Positions 41,049-49,276 of a DNA stretch of 64,000 nt are shown here, piece by piece. Under the pieces are notes generated by a model. It searched no databases. It was not told where the DNA came from and worked only from the letters and a program-made list of their open reading frames with translations. Origin of the DNA: Rhodopseudomonas palustris (GTDB lineage: Bacteria > Pseudomonadota > Alphaproteobacteria > Rhizobiales > Xanthobacteraceae); NCBI RefSeq assembly GCF_034479375.1, contig NZ_CP140155.1, forward strand, positions 1,612,001-1,676,000. Reading direction: 5' to 3'. The position numbers and the translations under genes were made by a program. How positions within the stretch are numbered: the stretch's first letter is position 1; each line of letters starts with the position of its first letter.

Positions 41049-41999
41049 ATGATGATCCAGATCCTGATCGCGATTGCCGCTGGCTGTGCCTCGGCGTTGA
41101 TGTTCGCCTCGATCATCTCGGGCGCGCTGATCTCATTGCTGCTGTTCTATCTGGCGCCGCTGCCGCTGATGGTGGCCGCACTCGGCTGGGGCGCGGCCGG
41201 GGCCGCAGCCGGCGGGCTGCTCGGCGCCGCCGGGCTCGCCGCGATCTTCAGTTTCTCCTATGCCATCGCCTTCCTTGTCACCGTCGTGGCGCCGGCCTAC
41301 TGGCTCGGCCGCCTCGCGATGCTGGCGCGACCGGTCGAGACCGCGGACAGCGCCACCCCGGCCGCGCTGGAGTGGTATCCGGTCGGCCGAATCGTGGCGT
41401 GGATGGCAGGCTTCGCCACCTTGACCACGATGGCGGCGATGCTGACGCTCGGCACCGACGGGGCGACGATCAGCGAGGGCCTGCGCAGCGGATTGCAGCG
41501 GGCGCTGGGCTCGCGCAACTCCGCCGACACCGACAAGCTGATCGACGCGCTGGTCGCAGTCGCCCCGCCGGCCGCCGCCTCGGTCGCGATGCTGACCTTG
41601 ACGCTGAATCTGTGGCTCGCCGCCAGGATCACCATCACCTCCGGCCGGCTGACCCGGCCGCGGCCGGATCTGCGAACGGTGGCGCTGCCGGCGATGACGC
41701 TGGCGGTGCTGTCGCTCGCGATCGGCCTCAGCTTTACCGGCGGTCTGGTCGCACTGATCGGCAAGACCGCCAGCGCAGCGATGCTGGTCGCCTATGGGCT
41801 GACCGGGGCGGCCACGCTGCACACGCTGACGATGTCCGCCCGCCATCGCGGCTTTCTGTTGAGTTCGACTTACGCGCTCGTGCTGATCTTTCTCTGGCCC
41901 GCACTCGGCCTGATCGCGCTCGGCATCGGCGACGCAGCATTCGGCTTTCGTCAGCGCTACTACCAGCGCCGCTCGATGCCGCCCCCGACCGCCACCTGA
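41049..41999 (+). CDS. DUF2232 family membrane protein
   Basis: Integral membrane protein with about eight hydrophobic segments in 316 residues, from ATG 41049 ([20 protein letters not shown]) with GGAGCGGG just upstream. It resembles the DUF2232 proteins found between rpsR and rplI in alphaproteobacteria. The C-terminus is short and polar ([14 protein letters not shown]). Biochemical role unknown. Its fixed place in a ribosomal block is known; it also recalls YybS-type proteins of Firmicutes. Confidence 0.85.
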   Translation: MMIQILIAIAAGCASALMFASIISGALISLLLFYLAPLPLMVAALGWGAAGAAAGGLLGAAGLAAIFSFSYAIAFLVTVVAPAYWLGRLAMLARPVETADSATPAALEWYPVGRIVAWMAGFATLTTMAAMLTLGTDGATISEGLRSGLQRALGSRNSADTDKLIDALVAVAPPAAASVAMLTLTLNLWLAARITITSGRLTRPRPDLRTVALPAMTLAVLSLAIGLSFTGGLVALIGKTASAAMLVAYGLTGAATLHTLTMSARHRGFLLSSTYALVLIFLWPALGLIALGIGDAAFGFRQRYYQRRSMPPPTAT

Positions 42000-42034
42000 T
42001 TATTACCCCTATCAAGCAACTCGAGGAGAACAAC

Positions 42035-42622
42035 ATGGAAGTCATTCTGCTGGAACGCGTCGCCAAGGTCGGCCAGATGGGCGAGCTGGTTCGCGTCAAG
42101 GACGGTTACGCCCGCAATTTCCTGCTGCCGCGCGGCAAGGCACTGCGCGCGACCGCTGCCAATCGCGACAAGTACGAGCACATGAAGGCCGACCTCGAGG
42201 CGCGCAACATCGCGGCCAAGGCTGAAGCCGCGAAGGTCGCGGAGAAGATCGACGGTCACAATGTGATCGTGATCCGTCAGGCCTCCGAAACCGGCCAGTT
42301 GTTCGGTTCGGTGTCGGTGCGCGACATCGTCACCAGCTTCGAGGCAGAAGGCGTCATGATCAGCCGCAGCCAGATCCTGCTCGATGCGCCGATCAAGACC
42401 ATCGGCAAGCACACCATCGAGGTCGCGGTGCATCCGGAAGTCGAAGTCGGCGTGTCGGTGACGGTGGCGCGCAGCGCCGAGGAAGCCGAGCGGATCAATC
42501 GCGGCGAGGACATCTCGACCCGCCGGGAAGACCAGGACGCCGCCGCCGAGGCGATCGCCGCTGCCGGCGAGTTCTTCGATCCGGACGCGGAGCAGGAAGA
42601 AGAACAGCCGGCCGAGCAGTAA
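42035..42622 (+). CDS. rplI: 50S ribosomal protein L9
   Basis: Large-subunit protein with two globular domains joined by a long helix. The start [20 protein letters not shown] follows CGAGGAG. The N domain contains [20 protein letters not shown], the helix spans ~45-75 and the C domain contains [13 protein letters not shown]. An acidic tail extends to 195 residues, longer than the E. coli protein (149), as in other rhizobiales. It ends at a strong terminator. Confidence 0.97.
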   Translation: MEVILLERVAKVGQMGELVRVKDGYARNFLLPRGKALRATAANRDKYEHMKADLEARNIAAKAEAAKVAEKIDGHNVIVIRQASETGQLFGSVSVRDIVTSFEAEGVMISRSQILLDAPIKTIGKHTIEVAVHPEVEVGVSVTVARSAEEAERINRGEDISTRREDQDAAAEAIAAAGEFFDPDAEQEEEQPAEQ

Positions 42623-42648
42623 GCGCTCTTCAGCGAGACACCTCGACG

Positions 42649-42681
42649 AAAAAGCCCGGCATTCGCATGCCGGGCTTTTTT
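42649..42681. terminator. strong bidirectional intrinsic terminator after rplI
   Basis: A 14-bp stem AAAAAGCCCGGCAT-TCGC-ATGCCGGGCTTTTT ends in T6 on the plus strand and also gives a T-run on the minus strand, so it serves both rplI and the convergent cytochrome-like gene. Confidence 0.92.
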
Positions 42682-42699
42682 GCATCAAGACGACGCGGT

Positions 42700-43869
42700 C
42701 TATCGTGAAACCGGCACGTCGGGCGAACTGCCTTGCTCGGCCGGCGGCGGGGTCGGCGTCACGGTGACGGACGGTTCGCTGGACGGGGCTGCCGCAGCGG
42801 CCGGCGCGCCGGTCCGCGGCGCAGGCGTCGCAGCAGGCGCCGTCGAAGCCGCAGGCGCTGGCGGCTCGTCCGGCTTCGCAAGCGGAGCAGTCGCCGGCGG
42901 CGTGTCGGCGGGCTTCGGCGCCGGCGTCACCGCAGGAACCGGATCGGGGCGCAGCGGTACCGCGCCAGGCGTTGCGGCCCGCTCCGCTGGCACGGACTGT
43001 GGCGTGTCGGACTTCGGCGGCTCGGACTTGACGGCCTCCGTCTTCGGCTCTTCCGGCTTTGCGATGTCCGTCTTCGACGCATCGGGCTTGGGCGTATCGG
43101 GTTTGGTCGTGTCGGGTTTGGTCGTGTCGGGTTTGGTCGTGTCGGAAGTCGAGGCTTCCGGTTTTGACGGCTCCGATGCGGAGGTTTCCGGTTTGGCAGT
43201 TTCCTTTTTCGCGGCGTCCTGCTTCGCTGCAGCCGGTTCGCTTGCGGCTGGCTCCGGTTTCGCTGCTTCGCCCTTGGCCGCGTTGGCAGGCGCGCCCTTC
43301 GCCGGCTTGTCCTTCCGGCTCTGCTGGCGGCGATCCTTCGCCGGAGGGGGCTCGGCAGGCGCAGCCGTCTCGGTCGCGGCGGCGCCGTCGGCGGGTTTGT
43401 CGGCTTCGGGTTTGGGCGGACGCTTGCTGTGGCGGCCGCGGCGCGTGCCTTCTTCGGCCTGCGCCGGAGCCTCGGGTCGCGCCGCCTCTGGTTTGGCTGT
43501 CTCCGGCTTTGCAGCCTCTTCCGCGCCGGGCCGCTGCCTGCGCCCCGAGCGGCCGTCCTGCTGGCCGGGATTGGTCCTGACGTCGTTCTGCCTGTAGCGG
43601 GTGTCAGTCGCTCCGTTGGAAATCAGATAGGCCGCGAGCATCGAAGCCATGTCGCCGCTGGTCGTGTAGTGCTGACGCAGAAACGACGCCAGGGAATTGG
43701 GGGGTATCGAGCGAACGAGACCGCGCGCGCTTTTGTGGCACACGGCGCAATTCCCTGAGAAAAGCTGGGCCGGGCTCTTGCCGGCCTCGAGGTTCTGCGC
43801 CTGCGCCGGGGGCGTGATGGAGGCGATCAGAAGCATCACCGCCGCTGAAATGAGCGCTCGGCTCGACAT
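42700..43869 (-). CDS. c-type-cytochrome-like exported protein with long Lys/Pro/Ala-rich tail
   Basis: GGAGGATCAA sits just before ATG 43869 (MSSRALISAAVMLLIASITP), deciding this start over an ATG 12 bases upstream. A signal peptide ends PAQAQN. The next ~70 residues hold one haem-attachment motif CAVCHK in GNCAVCHKSARGLV and a downstream methionine (GDMASMLAAYLI) that could be the sixth ligand, so a single-haem periplasmic domain is likely. From ~105 the protein is Ala/Pro/Lys/Glu low-complexity sequence to residue 389, including a DTTKP tandem repeat coded at 43082-43141. Redox partner unknown. Similar cytochrome-plus-tail proteins occur in Bradyrhizobium. Confidence 0.82.
   Translation of the reverse strand: MSSRALISAAVMLLIASITPPAQAQNLEAGKSPAQLFSGNCAVCHKSARGLVRSIPPNSLASFLRQHYTTSGDMASMLAAYLISNGATDTRYRQNDVRTNPGQQDGRSGRRQRPGAEEAAKPETAKPEAARPEAPAQAEEGTRRGRHSKRPPKPEADKPADGAAATETAAPAEPPPAKDRRQQSRKDKPAKGAPANAAKGEAAKPEPAASEPAAAKQDAAKKETAKPETSASEPSKPEASTSDTTKPDTTKPDTTKPDTPKPDASKTDIAKPEEPKTEAVKSEPPKSDTPQSVPAERAATPGAVPLRPDPVPAVTPAPKPADTPPATAPLAKPDEPPAPAASTAPAATPAPRTGAPAAAAAPSSEPSVTVTPTPPPAEQGSSPDVPVSR
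43082..43141 (-). repeat. 15-bp tandem repeat within the cytochrome-like gene
   Basis: Three identical units TCGGGTTTGGTCGTG (43097-43141) plus one diverged unit (43082-43096) encode DTTKP repeats. The unit is a multiple of three, so copy-number change would keep frame. Confidence 0.85.
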
Positions 43870-44101
43870 TTGATCCTCCAATGCATGAACGGCCGCGCCC
43901 GCGGCGCAGTCCTTTTAGCCGATTGGAAAATGATTGGAAGGGAAGAGATGACGCTGTTTTGTCATAACGAATAGTCGCATACCAGCCGCGCAATCGCGCC
44001 GTCGATCCGTCACGTCCGACCGGCTCGGATGCGCCGGGCGGCTCGGCCAGCTTTGGCGGAGCACTCCTTGGCCTGCCGGAAGTACGCCAGCGCAATCCAG
44101 A

Positions 44102-44302
44102 TCAAGCGGCGTGAACCAGCCGGACCTTGCGCTCGCCGTCGCGCGGTCCCTTGTGAATCTCGAGATGCTCACGCGTGGCGGTCAGAAGCGCCCGATCGCA
44201 GGGAACCGCACGCCCGTCGCCGCATGAGGTCGCCTCGAACGATTCGATCAGCGATTCCAGCCAGAGCCGGTCGGATACGTCGCGTCGCTGTTTCTGAGCC
44301 AT
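44102..44302 (-). CDS. small hypothetical protein (66 aa)
   Basis: Starts MAQKQRRDVSDRLWLESLIE with GGGAA about five bases before the ATG. It is hydrophilic, contains two cysteines (ATSCGDGRAVPCDRALL) and ends in a basic stretch (GERKVRLVHAA). No signal or TM segment and no domain that I recognise. It is divergent from the 40-residue membrane peptide at 44437, and a CRP-type palindrome lies between them, 85 bp upstream of this start. Confidence 0.55.
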   Translation of the reverse strand: MAQKQRRDVSDRLWLESLIESFEATSCGDGRAVPCDRALLTATREHLEIHKGPRDGERKVRLVHAA

Positions 44303-44386
44303 CGCCGTTCCCGTGTTTCAACTTCGTTATTCTGCGTGATCAACCCCGACGCCGCTCGAACCGTTCCTCGAATGACCACCCGCTGA

Positions 44387-44402
44387 TGTGATCGTGATCA
44401 CA
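44387..44402. promoter_or_regulatory. perfect 16-bp palindrome TGTGATCGTGATCACA, CRP/FNR-family operator candidate
   Basis: The site is an exact TGTGA-N6-TCACA, the CRP consensus. Read as GTGATC-GT-GATCAC it differs from the FixK/FNR-type TTGATC-NN-GATCAA only at the outermost bases. It lies 34 bp upstream of the ATG at 44437 and 85 bp upstream of the divergent 44302 start, positions fit for control of either gene. The cognate protein is unknown. Confidence 0.6.
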
Positions 44403-44436
44403 GATCAATTTTCCGGCGAGGCGCTTGATCCGTTCC

Positions 44437-44559
44437 ATGATCGAACAGCCTCAAAAAACACGCCTCCCCGTCCCGAAGGACATCGCGATTGACTATGCCC
44501 TGCTCGCTTTCGGAACCGCGACGGGATTGATCGGACTGGTCTGCCTGCTTCTGCTGTGA
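44437..44559 (+). CDS. putative 40-residue single-span membrane peptide
   Basis: The frame from ATG 44437 reads MIEQPQKTRLPVPKDIAIDY and then a hydrophobic helix (ALLAFGTATGLIGLVCLLLL) ending at TGA 44559. A polar basic N-terminus of 20 residues plus one C-terminal TM span is a common small-protein layout. A ribosome-binding site is not clear (GCGAGGCG lies further upstream, at about 44416). Support: the well-formed TM span, position just behind a CRP-type site, and no competing gene in the 510-bp gap before dnaB. Could still be chance. Confidence 0.4.
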   Translation: MIEQPQKTRLPVPKDIAIDYALLAFGTATGLIGLVCLLLL

Positions 44560-44812
44560 AAAATCCGATCACGATCCTTTAGGTATGGCCCCGCGGTCCC
44601 GCGGTTCAATCCGGCTGCGACAAATGGAGCCCCGCCCCGGCGGGCGGCTTCCGCAACGCCGGTTCGTCAAGCCCGCCGCCTCGGGTGCATCGGTTCATCC
44701 ACACTCTTCTTCGAGCTGGTGCATAACGCGCGATTGACGCTTCCGCTGGCAGTTGAATCGGCGCTTTAGTCGCGCCCCGCATCCGACAAATTCGAAAGAA
44801 CAATTCAGAGCT

Positions 44813-46309
44813 ATGGCTGCAATCGATTCGAATGTTCTGAAGCTCGCGCCCGACGCCGCCGCGCCTGCCTACCGGACCGCGCCTCACAATATCGAGGCGG
44901 AACAAGCCCTGCTCGGCGCCATCCTGGTCAATAACGACGCGTTCTACCGGGTGTCGGACTTCCTCGAGGCGAAGCATTTCTTCGAAACGATCCACCAGAC
45001 CATTTTCGAGACCGCCACCAGCCTGATCCGCGCCGGCAAGGTCGCGACGCCGATCACGCTCAAGACCTTCCTCGCCGCCGACCTCGATCTCGGCGGCCTC
45101 ACGGTCGCGCAATATCTGGCCCGACTGGCGGCCGAAGCCACCACCATCATCAACGCCCATGATTACGGCCGGACCATCTACGAATTGTCGCTGCGCCGCG
45201 ACCTGATCGGGATCGGCACCGACATGGTCAATGTCGCGTTCGACGCGCCAGTCGATTTCGCGCCGCGCAACCAGATCGAGGACGCCGAGCGCAGGCTGTA
45301 CGAGCTCGCCGAGTCCGGCCGCTATGACGGCGGCTTCCAGCGGTTCTCGCAGGCGCTGACCACCGCGGTCGACATGGCCGCAAAGGCATTCCAGCGCGAC
45401 GGCAAGCTGTCCGGCATTGCCACCGGCCTGCGCGATCTCGATACCAGGATGGGCGGGCTGCAGCATTCCGACTTGATCGTGCTGGCCGGCCGTCCCGGCA
45501 TGGGCAAGACCGCGCTCGCCACCAACATCGCCTACAACGTCGCCAAGGCCTATCGCGGCGAGGTCCAGGCCGACGGCACGACCAAGGCAGTCAATGGCGG
45601 CATCGTCGGCTTCTTCTCCTGCGAAATGTCGGCCGAGCAGCTCGCCACGCGTATTCTCGCCGAGCAGGCGGAGATCGCGTCGAGCAAGATCCGGCGCGGC
45701 GGCATTTCGGAAACCGATTTCGAACGGATTCGCGACGTCTCGATCGAGCTGCAAACGCTGCCGCTTTACGTCGACGAAACCGGCGGCCTGGCGATCTCTC
45801 AGCTCACCGCGCGCGCGCGCCGGCTGAAGCGGCAGAAGGGCCTCGACCTGCTGGTGGTCGACTACATCCAGCTACTGCAGGGCTCGAGCAAGAAGGGCGA
45901 CAACCGCGTCCAGGAGGTGACCGAGATCACCACCAACCTGAAGGCGCTGGCGAAGGAGCTCAACGTTCCGATCATCGCGCTGTCGCAGCTCTCGCGTCAG
46001 GTCGAATCCCGCGACGACAAGCGGCCCCAGCTCTCCGACCTGCGTGAATCGGGCTCGATCGAACAGGACGCCGACGTCGTGATGTTCGTGTTCCGCGAAG
46101 AGTACTACCTGCAGAACAAGGAGCCGCGCCCCGGCACGCCCGAGCACGAGAAGTGGACGACGGATATGGACCTCGTTCACGGCAAGGCGGAGGTCATCAT
46201 CGCCAAGCAGCGCCACGGCCCGACCGGCACGGTGGACCTGCAGTTCGAAGGCCAGTTCACGCGCTTCAGCGATCTGGTCAGCGAAGGCCATCTGCCGGAA
46301 CGGATCTGA
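44813..46309 (+). CDS. dnaB: replicative DNA helicase DnaB
   Basis: Hexameric 5'-3' fork helicase. The start is ATG 44813 (MAAIDSNVLKLAPDAAAPAY), just before the conserved PHNIEAEQALLGAILVNN. The N-terminal primase-interacting domain (~25-130) is followed by the RecA-like ATPase with Walker A AGRPGMGKTALA, Walker B LLVVDYIQLLQ and the DLRESGSIEQDADVV arginine-finger region. A basic-region insert near SSKKGDNRVQEVTEI is normal. Length 498 residues. The downstream neighbour alr is commonly linked to dnaB. Confidence 0.97.
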   Translation: MAAIDSNVLKLAPDAAAPAYRTAPHNIEAEQALLGAILVNNDAFYRVSDFLEAKHFFETIHQTIFETATSLIRAGKVATPITLKTFLAADLDLGGLTVAQYLARLAAEATTIINAHDYGRTIYELSLRRDLIGIGTDMVNVAFDAPVDFAPRNQIEDAERRLYELAESGRYDGGFQRFSQALTTAVDMAAKAFQRDGKLSGIATGLRDLDTRMGGLQHSDLIVLAGRPGMGKTALATNIAYNVAKAYRGEVQADGTTKAVNGGIVGFFSCEMSAEQLATRILAEQAEIASSKIRRGGISETDFERIRDVSIELQTLPLYVDETGGLAISQLTARARRLKRQKGLDLLVVDYIQLLQGSSKKGDNRVQEVTEITTNLKALAKELNVPIIALSQLSRQVESRDDKRPQLSDLRESGSIEQDADVVMFVFREEYYLQNKEPRPGTPEHEKWTTDMDLVHGKAEVIIAKQRHGPTGTVDLQFEGQFTRFSDLVSEGHLPERI

Positions 46310-46359
46310 GCTGCAGCAACTCCCGTTGAATGGAATTCGGGCAGCGATTATTGTGCGGC

Positions 46360-47607
46360 ATGAACATCCTCCCCGATCCGAATGCGACCGTCGCCAGCCT
46401 TTTGACACCTGAAGCCGCCCAAGCGGCGGCGCTGGCCGCGGCGACCGCCACTGCGCCCGGCATCCTCACCATCAATCTCGACGCGATCGTCGCCAACTGG
46501 CGCAAGCTGGAGAAGACCGCGGTCCCGGCCGAAGCCGCCGCCGTGGTCAAGGGCGACGCCTATGGCTGCGGCATCGCGCCGGTCACGAAGGCCCTCGCCG
46601 CGGCGGGTTGCAAGACCTTCTTCGTCGCAACGCTCGCCGAAGCCGGCGCCGCCCGCGCGATTGCGCCGGACGCGGCGATCTATGTTCTCGACGGCTTCTT
46701 CCAGAGCACCGGCGATGAATTCGCCAGGCTGAATTGCCGACCGGTGATCGGCGACCTCTACGAACTCGCCGAGTGGGACGTCTATTGCCGCCGCACGCAC
46801 TGGAATGGCGGCGCGGCGATCCACATCGATACCGGCATGAACCGGCTCGGCCTGACGATCTCCGAAGCGCAGGGCATCGTGCCACGGATCGCCACCGGCG
46901 ATCACGGCGTCACGCTGGTGATCAGTCACCTCGCCGCCGCCGAAGCACTCAACCATCCGATGAACGCCCGGCAGGTCACGGCGTTTCGCGAGATCGCCGG
47001 CCTGTTTGCCGGCGTGCCGGCGTCGCTGTCGGCCTCCTCCGGCATCTTTCTGGGCCCGCAATTCGCCTTCGACATGGTGCGTCCGGGCGCCGCGCTCTAC
47101 GGCATCAACCCGACGCCGGAGGCCGACAATCCGATGCTGCCGGTGGTCGATCTCAAAGCCCGCATCCTTCAGGTCCGCAGCGTCGAGCGCGGCGACAGCG
47201 TCGGCTATGGCGGCACCTGGACCGCGCGGCGGCCGACCAAGATCGCGGTGCTGTCGGCTGGTTATGCCGACGGATACTTTCGCGCTGCCGGCTCGAACGA
47301 CGGCACCCGCGGCGCCGACGTGATCATCGCCGGCCAGCGCTGCCCGGTCGCCGGGCGGGTGTCGATGGACCTGCTCGCGGTCGACGTCACCGACCTGCCC
47401 GCCAACGCCGCGCGCCGCGGCCAGATGGCGACGCTGATCGGCGACGGCATCACCGTCGACGAACTCGGGCATCATTTCGGCACCATCGGCTACGAGGTCC
47501 TGACCAGCCTCGGCCCGCGCTACGCGAGGGTCTACAAAGGCGGCGACGCGAAGCCGGACGAGAAACCGACTGAGGGCGACGGCGTGCGAACCGCCACGGC
47601 CGGCTGA
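46360..47607 (+). CDS. alr: alanine racemase
   Basis: PLP enzyme making D-alanine for peptidoglycan. The start ATG 46360 (MNILPDPNATVASLLTPEAA) is used; an in-frame ATG at 46330 is an alternative and neither has a strong Shine-Dalgarno. The PLP lysine is in AAVVKGDAYGCG, and the catalytic tyrosine of the second half is in GDSVGYGGTW. VSMDLLAVDVTDLP matches the family's C-terminal domain. Length 415 residues, with an Ala-rich N-terminal extension. Downstream DNA is a palindromic repeat. Confidence 0.95.
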   Translation: MNILPDPNATVASLLTPEAAQAAALAAATATAPGILTINLDAIVANWRKLEKTAVPAEAAAVVKGDAYGCGIAPVTKALAAAGCKTFFVATLAEAGAARAIAPDAAIYVLDGFFQSTGDEFARLNCRPVIGDLYELAEWDVYCRRTHWNGGAAIHIDTGMNRLGLTISEAQGIVPRIATGDHGVTLVISHLAAAEALNHPMNARQVTAFREIAGLFAGVPASLSASSGIFLGPQFAFDMVRPGAALYGINPTPEADNPMLPVVDLKARILQVRSVERGDSVGYGGTWTARRPTKIAVLSAGYADGYFRAAGSNDGTRGADVIIAGQRCPVAGRVSMDLLAVDVTDLPANAARRGQMATLIGDGITVDELGHHFGTIGYEVLTSLGPRYARVYKGGDAKPDEKPTEGDGVRTATAG

Positions 47608-47628
47608 GTCCCACGCACGAACTCTCAG

Positions 47629-47750
47629 CGTCATTGCGAGGAGCACCCGGATCGGCGCTTCGCGCCGTCCGGGCACAGGCTCCGCGACGAAGCAATCCAG
47701 AGGCGCAGTGCACCGCGTCTCTGGATTGCTTCGCTGCGCTCGCAATGACG
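47629..47750. repeat. palindromic intergenic repeat, family A copy 1
   Basis: Outer arms CGTCATTGCGAG and CTCGCAATGACG enclose inner arms around GAAGCAATCCAGAG and CTCTGGATTGCTTC. This 122-bp unit is of the type dispersed between genes in Bradyrhizobium/Rhodopseudomonas. It lies after alr and could fold into a long hairpin in its transcript. Confidence 0.85.
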
Positions 47751-47778
47751 GAGCCTCTCACCTGATCGGCCAGCCGGC

Positions 47779-48033
47779 TCAGTCTTCGTGCACCAGAAAC
47801 AGGAAGCCGGTGATCGCCGCGAGAAACGCGAACGAGCCGGCGATGCCGACGACCAGCACCGCGCGGATCAGCATCGGCGCCTCGCTGGTGTCGATGACTT
47901 TGGCGAGGCCGAAGTAATTGCCCAGCAGCAGCACAACCGCGAACAGCGCGCCGAACACAGCGCCCATGGCAAAATGCCCGGCCACCTGCCGCCATTTGCG
48001 TCGCTCGTAGGCTTTGCGCTCGTCGTCTCGCAT
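47779..48033 (-). CDS. small two-span membrane protein, hypothetical
   Basis: 84 residues, MRDDERKAYERRKWRQVAGH, with AAGG upstream of the ATG. A charged N-terminus is followed by two hydrophobic spans (AMGAVFGALFAVVLLLGNYF and LIRAVLVVGIAGSFAFLAAI) and a short FLVHED end. No named domain recognised. Codon usage is like its neighbours. It is convergent with alr across the palindromic repeat. Confidence 0.75.
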   Translation of the reverse strand: MRDDERKAYERRKWRQVAGHFAMGAVFGALFAVVLLLGNYFGLAKVIDTSEAPMLIRAVLVVGIAGSFAFLAAITGFLFLVHED

Positions 48034-48175
48034 CCGCCGACCTTAGCGAAGTCAGCGCTGCGCGCACAGCAGGGGCCGATCACGCTTTGCGACGACCGCT
48101 GTGCTGGCGCATGCGGGGCAGATCCACCAAACAAGTATGTCGTGGAATGCCGTGGCAGCGTCGCCCACGTCGCCT

Positions 48176-48508
48176 CTAGCGGCGAATTGCCTTTTCCAGA
48201 GCGGAAGCCACGAACTTGTTGAGACTGACGCCGGCGCGCCTTGCGGCGGTAGAGACGTCCTTGTGCAGGGCCGGATCGGTACGCACGACGAACTGACCGG
48301 AGAACGGCCTTTCCGGCTCTTCGCCGCGCTCCTTGCAAAAGGCCAGGTAATCCTCGATCGAGCCGGCAAGAGCTTTCTTGAGTTCAGCGACGGATTTACC
48401 CTGGAAGGTGATCACGTCGCGAAGGTCGGTGACCTCGCCGTGGAAGATTTCGGCGTCCTCGTCGTATTCGACAACCGCCTGATAGCCCTTGTAGCTCATC
48501 GTCGTCAT
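48176..48508 (-). CDS. hicB: HicB-type antitoxin
   Basis: Antitoxin and probable autorepressor of the HicA toxin. From ATG 48508 (MTTMSYKGYQAVVEYDEDAE) it has the HicB partial-RNaseH-like fold (FHGEVTDLRDVITFQGKSVA; KKALAGSIEDYLAFCKERGE) and a C-terminal ribbon-helix-helix-like DNA-binding segment (VRTDPALHKDVSTAARRAGV). Length 110 residues. The start overlaps the hicA stop by four bases, and hicA is upstream, the normal toxin-first order of hicAB. Confidence 0.9.
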   Translation of the reverse strand: MTTMSYKGYQAVVEYDEDAEIFHGEVTDLRDVITFQGKSVAELKKALAGSIEDYLAFCKERGEEPERPFSGQFVVRTDPALHKDVSTAARRAGVSLNKFVASALEKAIRR

Positions 48509-48765
48509 GGCTCTATTCCCGATTCGATCAGAAAGCGGCGGACGGACTTCACGGCGCCCTTGTCGGTCTCCTTCTGCGGATGCGGTCGATGAAAAACAGC
48601 CCGGACGCCGTTGAGAACAACCCGGACTCGCGACCCGCTCCCTTCGCTGATCTCTGCGCCACAAGCCCGAAACAGAGCTTCAACGTCGTTCCAGACAATG
48701 CCGGCGCAAACCGGCGTCGCAAAGATCGCATCCAAGATCACCTGATGCTTCCTGCTCAGCTTCAT
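48505..48765 (-). CDS. hicA: HicA-type mRNA interferase toxin
   Basis: 86 residues, MKLSRKHQVILDAIFATPVC. HicA toxins have a double-stranded-RNA-binding-like fold and cut mRNA. The family region GAEISEGSGSRVRVVLNGVR with FHRPHPQKETDKGAV supplies the catalytic histidine in the HRPHP segment. No Shine-Dalgarno is seen directly before the ATG; an AT-rich patch with direct repeats lies upstream. The module is intact, so it is probably active. Confidence 0.9.
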   Translation of the reverse strand: MKLSRKHQVILDAIFATPVCAGIVWNDVEALFRACGAEISEGSGSRVRVVLNGVRAVFHRPHPQKETDKGAVKSVRRFLIESGIEP

Positions 48766-48767
48766 AT

Positions 48768-48787
48768 AGTATCACATTTCAGTATCA
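48768..48787 (-). promoter_or_regulatory. AGTATCA direct repeats upstream of hicA (candidate operator)
   Basis: AGTATCA occurs at 48768-48774 and 48781-48787, a 13-bp period, immediately upstream of the hicA start in unusually AT-rich DNA. HicB-type antitoxins bind repeats near their own promoter, so this is the natural place for autoregulation. Confidence 0.45.
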
Positions 48788-48883
48788 TTGCAAGACGCAA
48801 AATATGACTATTTTCTTACACTCGGCCTGATCCGTCGGCCGTATGAACGCCGAGCTGATCGAATGCCCCACGAGCTCATGCTC

Positions 48884-49276
48884 TCAATGCCGCGAGAACA
48901 AATCCCGCAGCCGGCACAGCGTCGTGGTGATGTCGAAGCGCTGATCGGGCAGCGCCTCGCCCTTGATGAGGAGGTCGATCGCGGTGGCCGGATCGGTCTC
49001 GCCGGTGAGCAGCACGTCGGCGCCGCGTTTCTTCATGTGGCGGACGAAGCCGTCGCCGGCGCTGCCGGCGACGATCAGTTCGACGCCGTCGAGCGGATGC
49101 GGGCCGTCGTCCTTGAAATAGTGCGGCAGCTGCTCCTTGGTCAGCTCGATCCGCGCCGGGGACGGCAGCGGCGCGTCGCCTCGATGCCCGGCCAGATCGT
49201 ACAACAGCCATTGCCGCGCCTGACCGGCGTGGCCGCTGACAGTGACCCAGTCCGCCGTGGGGATAGCGATCTTCAT
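48884..49276 (-). CDS. NifX/NifB-type dinitrogenase Fe-Mo cofactor domain protein
   Basis: 130 residues, MKIAIPTADWVTVSGHAGQA. This is the small alpha/beta fold of the dinitrogenase iron-molybdenum cofactor biosynthesis family (NifX, NafY, C-terminal NifB), whose members bind metal clusters; here the opening MKIAIPT and the HAGQARQWLLYDL segment match. LIVAGSAGDGFVRHMKKRGA and VLLTGETDPATAIDLLIKGE form the conserved second half. No nif genes are nearby, so a nitrogenase role is not shown; many such orphans exist in non-nif contexts. Confidence 0.78.
   Translation of the reverse strand: MKIAIPTADWVTVSGHAGQARQWLLYDLAGHRGDAPLPSPARIELTKEQLPHYFKDDGPHPLDGVELIVAGSAGDGFVRHMKKRGADVLLTGETDPATAIDLLIKGEALPDQRFDITTTLCRLRDLFSRH

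Noticed and set aside
43082..43141. Short repeats as a possible CRISPR
   Set aside because: Units are contiguous 15-mers inside a coding region, without spacers.
44606..45754. 382-codon minus-strand open frame across dnaB
   Set aside because: Antisense shadow of the dnaB coding sequence, which has full helicase motifs on the plus strand.
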